In this document: positions 1 to 11,373 of the stretch, piece after piece
Layout of the letters: each line of letters starts with the position of its first letter
Numbering within the stretch: position 1 is the stretch's first letter
Assembly (NCBI RefSeq): GCF_001653235.2
Contig: NC_035793.1
Coordinates: 558,001-622,000 of the forward strand
Source of the DNA: Pochonia chlamydosporia 170
Lineage: Eukaryota; Ascomycota; Sordariomycetes; Hypocreales; Clavicipitaceae
DNA length: 64,000 nt
Direction: 5' to 3'
Position numbers and translations under genes: made by a program
The notes under the pieces: generated by a model
The model's input: only the letters and a program-made list of their open reading frames with translations
What the model was told of the DNA's origin: nothing
Database searches by the model: none

Positions 1-183
1 TCAAATACTTCTCAAGCTGACCCCCCCACTGTATCTGCAGGGACGTGCCAGGCTGTTTCTGAGTTGAATTAGCAACATTGAATCCTGGCAACCAATCGGG
101 TTCATCGGCCAGGTCAGGGTTCTCCCAGTCCCTGCACTGGGCGCATTTGTCTTGGAACTTCACAATGAATTCAGCTCCGCGAA
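1..183 (-). CDS. possible partial exon running off the left edge, product unknown
   Basis: On the minus strand a frame is open without a stop from position 183 to the window edge (about 61 codons). It follows an acceptor-like sequence (cacttaag). The predicted peptide is mixed, with a Cys-x2-Cys pair and a Trp/Asp-rich stretch, and looks more protein-like than random. I do not recognise the family. An open run this long is not rare by chance, and I could not find a convincing upstream exon: the 80-codon frame at 242-484 does not join it in phase with a good donor. It may be the terminal part of a gene lying mostly left of the window, or a chance frame. Confidence 0.25.
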
Positions 184-702
184 CTTAAGTGTGTACAATG
201 CCAAAACACAACCCGTCATCTAATGCAACAATTCTTGAATACTAGCAACTCCTTTTGGAGAGATAAAAAAGTAAGGCTGCTTCCATCGCAAAAAGTTCCA
301 ACACCAATGTTGAACGTCGCCAGAACCCATGCCTAGCTGTCAATTCCACATCTTCAACCAACGCCACATACTCGACCCCAATACACACCTCCTCATACAA
401 ATACGCATCACATCTCCAACATATATCCCAGTTGCCATCGTACGACCATGTCCAAAAATCAAGCCAAGCCACTAGCACCAACACCAGGAACTAAACCCAC
501 CTGAACCAGCCCTATCTCGAATCCCTATCCCATCCATCCACGACCCACGATCCTCCATCCATCCAAAACCTCCAGATTCTCAACACCCTCCACATCGCCA
601 GTGTCCACAATTCGCTCCAACGCCACCAGCATCTCGTATTACCACTCCCTCTCTCCATCCCCCAAGTAATTCAATCCCTCCTCGCCCTCCCAGATCCCAT
701 TC
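184..702. other. intergenic, leader of the amidotransferase-like gene
   Basis: No supported gene. The last 250 bases are strongly C/T-rich on the plus strand, as is usual for fungal promoters and 5' leaders. An 80-codon minus-strand frame at 242-484 has no recognisable features. Confidence 0.5.
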
Positions 703-1622
703 ATGTCTCCCATCTTCCGCCGCCTGCTCCCTCTCCTCCTAGCTCTCCTCATCTTCATCTACTACCGCTCCAAACTACTATCCATCACGAACCCATCCAA
801 GCTCACCAAAATGGGCTCCTCCACCGCCCTCCGCCTCGCCATCCTCGAATGCGACTCCCCCCAACCCCAGACGCGCGCCCAATTCGGCGGCTACACAGGC
901 GTCTTCACAGCCCTCCTCGCCAGCGCAGCAAAGACACTCACCCCTCCGCAAGAACTATCCAGTCTCGTCAGCATCACTGCGCACGACGTCGTCAACGACT
1001 TGTACTCGTACCCTGCGCTGGAAGACGTGGATGCCCTGTTACTAACGGGCTCGCGACACACAGCCTTCGACAATGACCCGTGGATCCTGAAACTCGTCGA
1101 CTTTACGAAACGGGCTATTGACAGTGGGCGCGTTAAAGTTGTGGGTGTTTGTTTCGGACACCAGATTGTAGGGAGAGCAGTCGGCGCTGGCGTCGGCAAG
1201 AGTAAGAAGGGGTGGGAGGTGGCAGTTACGGAGGTCGATTTAACGGATAAGGGTAAAGAGATATTTGCGCTGGACAAGATGGTACGTCTTTTATGTGTGC
1301 AATATGTTGGGAAGATGCTAATATGTTACAGCGTATTCATCAAATGCACCATGATATAGTGCAAAACTTTCCGGCGGACGCTATTCCACTGGGTGGGAAT
1401 GCCTTTTGTCCCGTTCAGGGCATGTATTTTCCTGGGAAATATATCACCGTGCAGGGCCACCCTGAGTTCACAAACGAAATCATTTCTGAAATCTTGTTTA
1501 ACCGGCATACCGTGGGGATATTCACCGACGAAGAGTATGAGGATGCGATGAAGAGGGCGCCAGTGCCGCATGATGGTGTTGCTGTTGGGAGGGCGTTTTT
1601 GAAGTTCATGCGAGAGGGTTGA
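703..1622 (+). CDS. class-I glutamine amidotransferase-like protein
   Basis: Two exons, 703-1281 and 1332-1622, give 289 residues. The 50-nt intron has a gtacgt donor and a gctaat branch point. The GATase-1 fold is shown by the nucleophile elbow GVCFGHQ (Cys150) and the downstream GHPEF (His236 and Glu238), which complete a Cys-His-Glu triad. A GSRHTAFD segment, normally near the oxyanion region, is also present. Stand-alone fungal members of this family resemble GMP-synthase amidotransferase domains, but their substrates are mostly unknown. The first 36 residues form a hydrophobic, membrane-anchor-like extension. Relatives usually begin at the second methionine (811, MGSSTALRL), so translation may start there and give a soluble 253-residue protein. 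Both starts are in frame. The gene converges on the GPCR gene downstream. Confidence 0.85.
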
Positions 1623-1966
1623 TATCACAATCTCAGGGTTTGGTGTTATTACTGAGTCAAATAAGGGAATGGAGTTGGAAGAAACACTTGACATCTTTCG
1701 GCAGGAGTCGAAGAAGGAGTTACGGTTCATGCTTATAACAGAGGGAACGCTGGACGCCATTTGGTTTGAATACATAGACAAGTGCCAGCAAGTCTGGCCG
1801 AATGCGCGGGAACGTATAAATTCAAGGTGCCAGGGGCACAAACTAGGTAGAGTCCACAATGCAATATACTTATCTTACAGTTGTTCCATATCGGTCGTGT
1901 ATCAGTCCAGTGATTATATTCGTCGTCAGAAAAGAAATACTATTGCGCCATGCGGTAATGCAACAT
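1623..1966. other. convergent 3' intergenic region
   Basis: This 344-base spacer lies between the stop codons of the amidotransferase-like gene and the GPCR. It should hold both 3' UTRs. I see no gene in it; a plus-strand frame at 1669-2034 is a shadow overlapping the GPCR end. Confidence 0.5.
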
Positions 1967-3825
1967 CTACACTGCTGACTCGTGCGATGTTTTTATATCT
2001 TCGCCCCCCGTTTCGTCTATCCCGGCAAGCTTAACATCCCACCACTCTTGTTTATTCGCATTGCCGCCCTTCTGCTTAAGCTGTTGTTGTTGCTGCTGTT
2101 GCTGTCGTAGTCGTCGCTCTACCTCTTCCCGCTCCCTCCTTCTCCTCGCTATCTTACCATCCACAACCATTTCTTCTCTCGTACGGCCAACTCTTGTTGA
2201 GGTATTCTTCTTGGTTGGACACCTTCGGAAAGTGAACATGCATTTTAATCGTTCGTGTCTAGGGTGGCGCCACGGTTTCTCCAAGATCAGAAACACTAAC
2301 GAATCCGCCATGCCTTGAGCGCACATGCTTACAAGACCACACATGACGAGCTCAGACGGGTTTCCCGTCCGATCTGCCTTGGATACATGGGCCACAAACG
2401 GCATGATCCACCCTAAGATATAAACAATGGGATATATAAAAAGTAGTCTCAGCTGGCGATTGCTCTTCTTCCGTGAGCTCGGTAGTCGAGTTTCGTTCAC
2501 CGTGCTTGGCGACATGAGTAAATTATGAGCTGGCTCGGCTGTACAAACGTCCCCTTGAAGTTCCAGTTCTATGTTGACTGGGTACTGAGCATGGGGCACG
2601 CGGCTCCCTGTGCATTGCATGCAGCAACATCCAACATTGTGAAGTGCCGTACTCGGCCGGCTCACCGGAGAGGGTGAGCAATCTTCGTCTTTAGACCCAA
2701 TCTTATGATGCCCGCGGTGTGAGTTACCCTGAAAGAGCTCGTTGTCCAGAACAGGTGGCCGATCTTCCCAGTCGATTTGCGCCGTAGGCAATGCGACTGT
2801 CGTCGACAGTGACTGTCCCTCTTCGAGTGTTGCGAGTGAACCCTTTCGAGTCCCAGCGCGCGGCACCTGGTTGTGTCGTCCACTTTGGCCCCAGCCGTAA
2901 TCCGAACGGCCCATATCGCAGGGCGGTGTTGGGGGAATGAGTCCGTGGTAAGTTATTGGAGGCGTTGGTGGCACCGAGCCTCGCCTGGGCCGCAGTTGTG
3001 GTGGCAGGCTGAGGAACGGTTCATCTGATTTTCGAAGTTTGCTGCCTTCGCCCACTCTGGTAATGATCCACCTCCCGTAGATGTTAATACAGGTATAGGT
3101 AAGAACGATGATCACGCAAACGATGTATCGTGGCGCCCAGCTCAGTGCGGTAAGTGTCCACTCTGGTCTCGCCGGCAAATAGCAATACGCTCCTGAGTTA
3201 ATGAAACCCGTCTCATTGACGAATGCCAGGGAAGCAAGCATTAATGACCCCGTTGCAACGAGGGTATAAGCTGGCAACCTATATGGATATAGTCCACTCC
3301 GTCCTCTGAAAACATATAAGCCAGTGTGAAGAGCGATCAAAAGTACCGTCAAGTCGCAGGCTTCGATGCCTACTGATAGTAAGAATCCACTGACTTGGCA
3401 AAAGGCTGAGTGGGATTTAATTCGGCCTTGTGCGAGTTCGACGGCGGGGAGGATGACAAGGGCGAGCGTCTCCAGGAGACCGCTCAGTATCAAAAGAAGG
3501 ATCAGGCTATGAATCATGTTAGCGTCAGAGTATTCAGGAGCTGGGAAGCTAGTACGGAGTGATACACATACTCGTGACGAAAACTGCGACGCATTTGTAT
3601 GAAGAATGCCACGGCAGTCAACGTTGCTATCAGGCTCAGCGATCCAACGACGACGGCAGCCACATTAAGTTGCCGCAGACGTTTAGACGACAAGTCCACA
3701 TGGGTACCGCCCAGCCTAGGAAAAATGTCACCATTGCTGGATAGTATCTCGTCCTCTTGGCTTATCGAAGATTTTGAATCCAAAAATAACACCATGGCGG
3801 CAGAGAAGCACCTCGGGACCGTCAC
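1967..3825 (-). CDS. Git3/GPR1-type G-protein-coupled receptor
   Basis: Two exons (3825-3572 and 3506-1967) joined across a 65-nt intron with a gtatgt donor and gctaac branch point, giving 597 residues. TM1 is at about 53-76 in exon 1; TM2-TM5 follow directly, including the family-typical GAYCYLP and LSWAPRY stretch before TM5. A long third cytoplasmic loop of roughly 190 residues precedes TM6 and TM7, which carry the Git3 C-terminal signature (LRLLFIYPIVYILGW and LEKPWRHP). Git3/GPR1 receptors sense carbon sources or related nutrients and signal through a G-alpha to cAMP/PKA at the plasma membrane. The C-terminal tail is basic and holds an eight-glutamine run. The ligand cannot be told from sequence. 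A second start, Met11, is possible. It shares a 2.2-kb divergent promoter with the SNF2 gene. Confidence 0.88.
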
Positions 3826-6012
3826 TAGGTGCTTTGTGGACGCTTATTCTTGGCGGACTCGACACGTATACGTCTCATGGCGAGATACGTTGTGTGCTTT
3901 GCAGGCTCCGATGAATAATGCAGGTCGTCGGAGGCACATGGATCAAATCAAGTACAACAATCAGTCCTTCCTACCTTCCTTGACATTGACTTGAAGGAAA
4001 CCTCCTTTTACGACCAAGCTTGTCAGGCGGTTACAAATTCAGGAGGAATCCAGGCAAGTGGCGACCAGAGCAAGAGCACGAACCACGACTGCAGATAGGG
4101 ATTCCAGCCAACAAGGCGGAGTATGGAGAAGTGAAGGGTCCTCGTCGATGGTCCGGCGGTATTTAGGCTCCAGCTTTCAGAGAGGGGGAGAGAAAGGGTC
4201 AGATCTCATGTTGGTCTGTCAATTTCTGTGTCTCCGTGCGCTTTTACCAACTGTTTGGTCAAGCATTGTTGGGTTACTTTGAGTAAAATCTGCGCCCAGC
4301 CCTGGGCAGGTTCGCCTTTTTGTTCGTGGCATGTGGCCCATTATTACAGTCTGGTACCCTTTGCCCTTTACGCTTTGAATATCGGGACATGGCAAGATCT
4401 GGTGAGGCTTTTGGCGCGGCTGCCGACCACCGGAGGAGCAGTGACAGATGCACAATGATGCGTGGCGCTGACGTATGCATGAAAGTGGAATCAATGTCTC
4501 AATGAGGTGATTGGGCCTGTAGCTGTGAGCTGGGAAGAAGAAAGGTTCAGATGTCACACCTGATTTGATCCCTTGACAATTGATTGCCGTTGCATCTTCC
4601 AGGGTTGGCGAAATTTGAGGCCGCCGGCATCTCCATCTTCCGACTTGTCATGGCCCAGCGTACTCGTTCTTCAAGGCCTGTACGTGTTCGCTCGGTCCTT
4701 TCGTGATCTGGTGGCGTGAATATCGAGCGAGATGCAAGCAGATTCCCCGATGCGGATAAGATATTGATATTGATGTTGCCTTGGCCTGCCAGTTTGGCAA
4801 TGATGATGTCGGGATGGCGTGCCCGGCGGCTTGGCACCGCCAAAAACAATGACTGGTAATGCCAGGCACTTATTTTTAGCCGGCAAAAGGAATGGTAAGG
4901 CACCAGTTGACCTTTTTCATTTTAAAAATTCTCCTATTGTCGCAGATCATGTGTCCTAAATTGCTGGCATGAACCAGATTGGCCCAAACTCCCGAGCCTT
5001 GCCGCCGGATGTGTCGACGTCGTTTCGTTGGCTGGGATCAAGTAGCCCTGCACAAATGATTGCGAGTAGGAGTCAAGTCTGGTCCGTTTAAATGAACGGA
5101 TGCAAGGAATTTGTGTTGGCTGGTGTTGGTTGTCGTCGCAGCACAAGGCAGAACAGACCAGCCTCCCCGCAGATAGAGCACCACCAACCTGCGGAGGGAG
5201 CTCGATCCTATCATGACAGCTTGTCAATGCATGCAGATAACTTGGCAACAGATGCATATATGTAATGGTAGAGACCGTGCAGAGAGTTTTGACAGGGAGT
5301 GAGTGTGCCGTGTGAGGATCAAAACGGTTAACTAGATTGCGCTACCCTACACCACTTTCACGAATTGGAGGTTCAGCGAGATGCGGGCATTTTCGTCATG
5401 CAACACACATGTATACATACATGGAAGAATTCAGGGATCTTGATTTTGTTTCTATTGCTGTTCCATTTTTGGCATCCCGGTTGAACCGTCTGGCAGTAGG
5501 GATCTACTGCAAGTGACCGTTGTCAAAGACATCCACCCAAAGAACGGAGTGTTGAAACTGAAAGTTAACTATTACCACAAGAATTGTGACTCTCAACCGT
5601 GTCATTGTGTGTTGCCGTTTGCTTAACCTCCATTGGCCCTATTGCGTCCTCCTGACAGCTGTTACCGGCTGTTCAAGTGTACCTGCACCTGGTACACGTG
5701 CCTACAAGTAGAGAGGAATTTCGCATTCTTCAAAATCTCAAACCTCACCTCAACACATCGTACACGTGGTGTATTCGAAATTGCTATCTTTGTTTCCTTT
5801 ACACTTTCACCTTCGTTCTCCCAACTCAGAGCATGCCAAAGTGTTCCTTGCTAGTGATCGCAAACCCTAGACCTCCATCGACTGGATTTTCTTTTTGAGT
5901 AAACAAACTGAATTGCTACAGTCTATTTTGTGAACTTGGCTTGGCGAAAAGCTCCTTCACACAGAATTGTTGTCCCGATGATTCTTTATTCTCGCTGAGA
6001 AGTCCTCCCGCC
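3826..6012. other. divergent promoter region between GPCR and SNF2 helicase
   Basis: This 2.2-kb region separates two divergently transcribed genes. Short frames (about 60-118 codons) occur on both strands at 4058-4903 and 5633-5898, but they overlap one another and show no domain, signal peptide or clean intron structure. I see no supported gene. The length fits promoter plus 5' leader for two regulated genes. Confidence 0.5.
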
Positions 6013-9000
6013 ATGGCAGATCAGGACATAACCATAAAGCATGAGGATCATGATATTGTTGCTGCGAATATTTTGGCAAGTCTATATATCGTCAATACTT
6101 CCGCTTTACCTGGTGACGAGCTAACCAATGTATGAACAGGCAGCAATATCTCAAGAGCCTAATGCAACACCAGAATTCATCAACAAGAAAGAACAGATCT
6201 CACCAATAGTGCAAACAACGTCCAACGGAGCACAAAGCCCAGAGCATTTGCATATCAAGGAGGAGCCAGACACAGTAGACAAACCATGTCAAGGCACAAC
6301 TGACCAAAGTTTGGGACCAGGCGATCTGGGAAACAACGATGAGGTTGCCACCTGTCTCGACACAGTGAAGCAGGAACCTTCTGAGCATGATGCGGCAACA
6401 AGTGGCTGTGTCGCCGCCGAGCTTAACCCTGGCATGTGCCAAGAGGCAATAGGCTTGTCGAACATCGAGAAAAGATTGCGGAAAAGACCTGACAAGCGAC
6501 AAAACTACGATGCAAATGATGATGGTGAGCGAGAACAAGACAGCGATAGCGACAGTAACAGCGACAGCGAATTCGAGTGCTCAGATGATGCAAGCAAACA
6601 TGCAACACGAGAGTCTGGCGATACTTCTAATGGGAAGCACAAAATTAGGCGAAGGCCCGCGGCCAGAACTGCTCGTGAATACATCCCCAGACTCTACCAG
6701 AGGGAGGATAAAGCTTGGGCAAAGCAGGAGCACAGCCAAAAGAAACGCAAAGCAGATGCTATGAATATTGGACCGACCAAGAGGTCCAAAATGGCCGATG
6801 CTGGTGCTCTATCAGAGATACTCAACTCACTTGAACATGACTCTACCGGCGCAATTGACAACGCTCAACAATTTTGCCCCATGATGCCGGATATAAGTGC
6901 AGATACTCATCAAAAGCAGTTTGAGCTGCTTAGTCGCAGCATTCCGGCTGGGGCAGACACTCGCCGAACGAAAACCCAACGCCGTGACCTCAAGGAAGCA
7001 GCCAAGATATTCGGATACAAAAGAGTGAAGGCTTTGGACGGCAAATGGCTCCTAGAGGGGATGGAAACCCCCCTGTACAGTTATCAGCTAACTGCGGCGG
7101 CTTGGATGATGAAGAGAGAATTTCCAAGAGCCGGGCCATGTGGAGGTCTAATTGCCGATGACATGGGGTTGGGTAAGACTATAACGAGCCTTGCTTGTGT
7201 GGCAGGCAACCCTCCAGAATCCGATGACTTGAAGACTTATATCCAAGGTACACTGGTAATCGTACCAAACATGGAAATTGCAGAGCAATGGGAGTCAGAA
7301 GTCAAGAAACATTGTGACGAGCTTTTCAAAAAGTCTGTACTTGTGTACCAGTCAAAGAGCAAGATCCCGGCTCACGTATATGAAGCCCAAAGGATAGTGT
7401 GCGTGTTTAATCATCCTTAAGGAGAACACTCCGCTCTCTTACCGGGCTAATCGTGCCACAGGATTGCTACAACAAGAGAAGTTTTGGCGTACTTTCGAAG
7501 GGTGCAAAAAGAAAACACCACCACAGAGGAAATACTGGGAAACAACTGGTATAGAATCATCCTGGACGAAGCCCACAGTATCAAAAACTTGAAGAGTCTC
7601 AGTGAGTCATGACGCTGTAATTGGGCGGACAAAACTAAAACACTGGCTAGCCAAGCAGAACATATGCGAGCTCAAAGCCAAATACCGTTGGGCTCTGTCA
7701 GGAACACCACTCTCAAATTCAGTCACGGGTAGGAACACATAGTAACTCCCCGTGATAGGCAGAAGATGCTGACATCTGGAAGAAATTATACCATATCTTA
7801 GGTTTATAGGGTTCGATATGCATGAGCGGAAAAACAAGTTTCGCCAGGAATACATGCACGAGGTAACTACGGGTGTGAGAATGTCTTGAAGAGACTCTAA
7901 TATTGGACCTTAGAACAAGGCAAACGAAAAATTAGAGACGATTATTTCGATGGTTATGTACCGAAGGTAAGACTAGAAAAGCATACATCTGGTGTCTTAT
8001 GCTAAAAATGAATGCAGGACCAAACATGACACATTTCTTGGTCACACAATGATTGATGTTCCACCTAGCCAGACGCATGACATTTGGGTTCCTCTTACTG
8101 ATGAAGAAGAGGCTATCTATGCGTATTTATTACCTGCACCATCCGCCTCAAGTGATAGTACTGACTGGGGCCGCTAGATTTGTACAAGACTTTTGTGTCC
8201 AAGAAGACAAAAAGAAGGCGGACAAGATGACGCCAGAAAATAAATGGAGCAAAGACGCAGACAACAAAAAGATAAGACGACGGAACATGTATATGAGGGG
8301 ACTCATTTCTCACCCTTATAATATTGAGAGACTGCTGCAGACGATGGACGAACCATGTCAGCTCCAGGAGCTGCGCGATAAGATACAACAATGCAACGAT
8401 TCGAAGCCTGTCCTTGATCAAATCTTGGCCAACTCGGACGCGCGACAGACTCTAGAGAAATATAAATCTGGCCTTGATCGAATGCGTGGCTTTTCAAACA
8501 ACGCCTTTGGAGGACGTTTCATGTTTGATGGGCATCTTGAAGCTATTCAGCAAGAACTAATAGCCAAAAATACCCAATGTGTTGAATGCAGTGCCTCCAA
8601 TCCAGAGAAACCATTTAAGCTATACGAAGTACTTGAGCCACTTCAATTAATTTGGGTGGACAATTCCTTGCTAACAGTTTTGGTTCAGTGCCACCACATG
8701 TCATGTTGCGACTGTTTGGGACGTATGACGCAACGCCAACTATCTGGGCAATCGTCCCGAGCCGTTCGCACGGTAAGCTCAAGTCCCTTGGATCAGATGT
8801 CGAGTTGCATTCTTATTTGAAATAGGCATGCCCTGTCAATGGATGCAATGCGCTGTTTTCCAGTGTTTCGCGCCTGCGAACACTTTCGGTTATTGCTGCT
8901 GAGGCGCTACGAGACAAATCGTACTCCCCTCTTGACATTGATAATAATGGCGTAGTTTTGAGACGAGACCATGATCAAATTGGATGCTTTGTTGCTAGCT

Positions 9001-9631
9001 GTGCTCCTTCAGGAGAGTTTCCAATGCTGCCGAATGCCCGACTGACGGCGGCCATGACGGTCCTGCTCAGCTGGCTGACCGACTATCCAGAAGATAAAGT
9101 TATAGGTAAAAAGGGCTAAATGAGTCTTCTCTTCGCATATATGTTTTGCTAAAACTCATCTCAGTATTCACTCAGAATGTGACAACTGCTAAAGTTCTTG
9201 GATGCATGCTCAATCACGCAAAGATCGGATTTGTATATTACTACGGATGTATGGGCACAACCAAGAAGACCATGGCCTTGGACACGTTCAAGAGTGAGGG
9301 GAATACGAAAGTCTTCGTAAGTGGCCACATAATACCCTATTCTAGACCACCGCTCATATTCTCATCACCCAAATAGCTTGCAGGACTGAAATGCGGCGGA
9401 CAATCCCTCAACATTGTTTGCGCCAACCGAGTCATCATCATCGACCCCTGGTGGAATGTGACATCAGAGCTCCAGGCAGCGGGACGAACAAACCGAATAG
9501 GACAGAAGAAGAACTGCTGGGTTGTCCGCATTTTTACTACCGCAGCGACGGACAACCGAATTGTGGAACTGCAAGAGTTGAAGAGCGAAGAAATTGACCA
9601 CGCCTTGCAGGACGACGGGCATATACCTTAA
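6013..9631 (+). CDS. SNF2-family helicase with embedded RING finger (Rad5/Rad16/Uls1-like)
   Basis: Eleven exons give 1,019 residues: 6013-6075, 6140-7398, 7462-7601, 7651-7728, 7783-7862, 7914-7966, 8018-8122, 8178-8772, 8826-9105, 9165-9316 and 9377-9631. All phases match. Intron 1 is GC-AG. Motifs in order are Walker A (ADDMGLGKT, about 360-367), DEAH box (LDEAHSIKN, about 475-478), WALSGTPLSN, a RING-like C3HC4 set starting at Cys727 (CVEC, then CHHMSCCDC, then CPVNGC), VIVFTQ, and motif VI QAAGRTNRIGQ near 968. A RING inserted between the helicase halves is the Rad5/Rad16/Uls1 arrangement: ATP-driven DNA translocases that can act as ubiquitin ligases in repair or SUMO-linked turnover. 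The N-terminus is acidic and Ser-rich, with three SUMO-acceptor consensus sites (Lys9, Lys61, Lys98). Exact orthology is not resolved. The last RING pair has wider than usual spacing. Confidence 0.88.
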
Positions 9632-10599
9632 GAAATCAGTGATTGAAAGCACCGGGAACTGCTCCCTTTGAATCGGAGGAGGAACCTGCATGGATAACTT
9701 GGGCGTGGCATGAGTGAGCAGATGCAAACTCGGGCTGCTGGAGACGCAATGGGCTGGGATTTGGGACTACCATGATGGACGGAAGACGCACTGAAGATGA
9801 AGTAGACCCAAAGTGAATTGGGCTGGGGGCAATGGTTGAATGATTTGAGAAAATACTGGAGCCATTAGGAATTAGGAATGGGCCATGGACGAGGTGTCGA
9901 CGTTGCGAATGCGCAAGAAATGCGTAACGAAGAAGATGAGACATGAAGTTTGGGATGCTATGGAGTTTAATAAAAGTGCATTTCGGAAAGTTTTTGCCAG
10001 CCAGCAAGCCCGTGAGTCGTATTTTGATGAGGTAGACCATGAGGTAAACACTTGGATGAACAGCATGGACAGCTACGTATGCTGACTCTAACTCGCCTTA
10101 CAGAAACAAAAACGTCTAACAAAAAGGTCAACACATTAAAACCGCTTTATTGAAGACTTTGTAGACTTTAAACTCCGTTATGAAACTCCCTTGCAGTAAG
10201 AGTGTTGTCATCGTCGTCGAAAAGCCAGCCTTGTTCTCAATCCCAGGCACAACGCGCAAGCCGCAAAAACGTAATCGACGATCTTGTTAAACCGCACAAA
10301 CATTTTAGGTCAGCTAAAGCTACCATTCAATGTTGAATCGACAAAATAACCATGAGATGGCGACACGTCTCCATCATGCAAGCCGCCTTACAAGGCGCCA
10401 ACACATTCAGCCGCTCAATAGCACCAAACAGAAAGCTGGAACCAGCCAATGGCGGCAAATCCCGCCCCAATGGAAACAATAGACCCAAATGAAACACGCA
10501 TTCTGATGTAAATCGTTGCTTGTGGCTGGCAGTTGCATCTGTACAAATGGCTGCCGGTATATCATGTAATTGGGTGCCTTGCGTATTGCTACATGCAAC
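9632..10599. other. convergent 3' intergenic region
   Basis: No supported gene. A 66-codon plus-strand frame at 9885-10085 is Lys/Arg/Glu-rich but has no intron partner or family resemblance. The region should contain the 3' UTRs of the SNF2 gene and of the minus-strand methyltransferase-like gene. Confidence 0.45.
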
Positions 10600-11373
10600 T
10601 CACAACAACCATGGAATGAATCTCTTGGTGATCATGCTGTACTCTTCCCATTCTTTCCCAAACTCAGCTTTCAGCATAGCCTCCTCGTCCTTGACCCTAA
10701 TCCAGATGGAGTACAGTCCAGACAACCCACTACCGACCAGCAATGCCGGCCATAGCCCGCTGCCCATTCCCCATCTCACAACCACGCTTGGCAGCACACA
10801 TCCAAATACACCGTCTAACCTTGAGAGTAAGGCAAGGTTTACTGCTAATAGTAACCAGTTGGTGGGATAGCTGGGATGCCTCACGTACGAGTATAGCCCG
10901 GTCGTCACCAGTGACTTTGGCTTGGCGAGTTTAAATGTAAAATTTGCGCCGAGCTGTTTGAATGAGAGCAATCTGATGGGAGCAGCAATGAAGACTATGC
11001 CCAATGCAATTTCGATGTAGTAAGATGGTGTGAATAGAGTGTCAGACAGATTGTTTCGACAGGGACACAGTAGCCAAGGAGGAGAAGGGTAGAGCCATGT
11101 TATGAGCCCGTGCCAAATCCATAGGATGAGAGTGACGAGCCTTCTGCCGTTGATGATTGCGGCAGTTGGTCCCACTCTGTCTCTTGGGGCATCTTGAGCG
11201 TGTAAGAGTGTGGGATTCGGTGGTGATAGGCAGAGGTAGTTGAGGTAGGTGGCTAGGAGGTAACAAGCGGGAAGAAAGAGACTTGCGTGATGTGCTGAGC
11301 TGGCCATTTTGGTATTCGCAATTGAAGCCAAAGATATGGAATTGAATAGTTTCTTGTATGATGGTTGTTGCAA
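10600..11373 (-). CDS. isoprenylcysteine carboxyl methyltransferase/phospholipid methyltransferase-like membrane protein
   Basis: An intronless frame of 257 residues, or 235 if translation begins at the second methionine (11307, MASSAHH), which reads more like a usual start. Several hydrophobic segments are followed by the family's C-terminal signature: TGLYSYVRHPSY, a hydrophobic helix, then a charged stretch with DEEAMLKAEFGKEWEEY and a terminal RFIPWLL. In ICMT/PEMT-type enzymes the RHP and the E-x-E-E region bind S-adenosylmethionine at the ER membrane. Members methylate prenylated cysteine or phospholipids, and many fungal paralogues of this length have no assigned substrate. It is shorter and more divergent than a canonical STE14, so a role in a-factor maturation should not be assumed. 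Confidence 0.75.
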   Translation of the reverse strand: MQQPSYKKLFNSISLASIANTKMASSAHHASLFLPACYLLATYLNYLCLSPPNPTLLHAQDAPRDRVGPTAAIINGRRLVTLILWIWHGLITWLYPSPPWLLCPCRNNLSDTLFTPSYYIEIALGIVFIAAPIRLLSFKQLGANFTFKLAKPKSLVTTGLYSYVRHPSYPTNWLLLAVNLALLSRLDGVFGCVLPSVVVRWGMGSGLWPALLVGSGLSGLYSIWIRVKDEEAMLKAEFGKEWEEYSMITKRFIPWLL

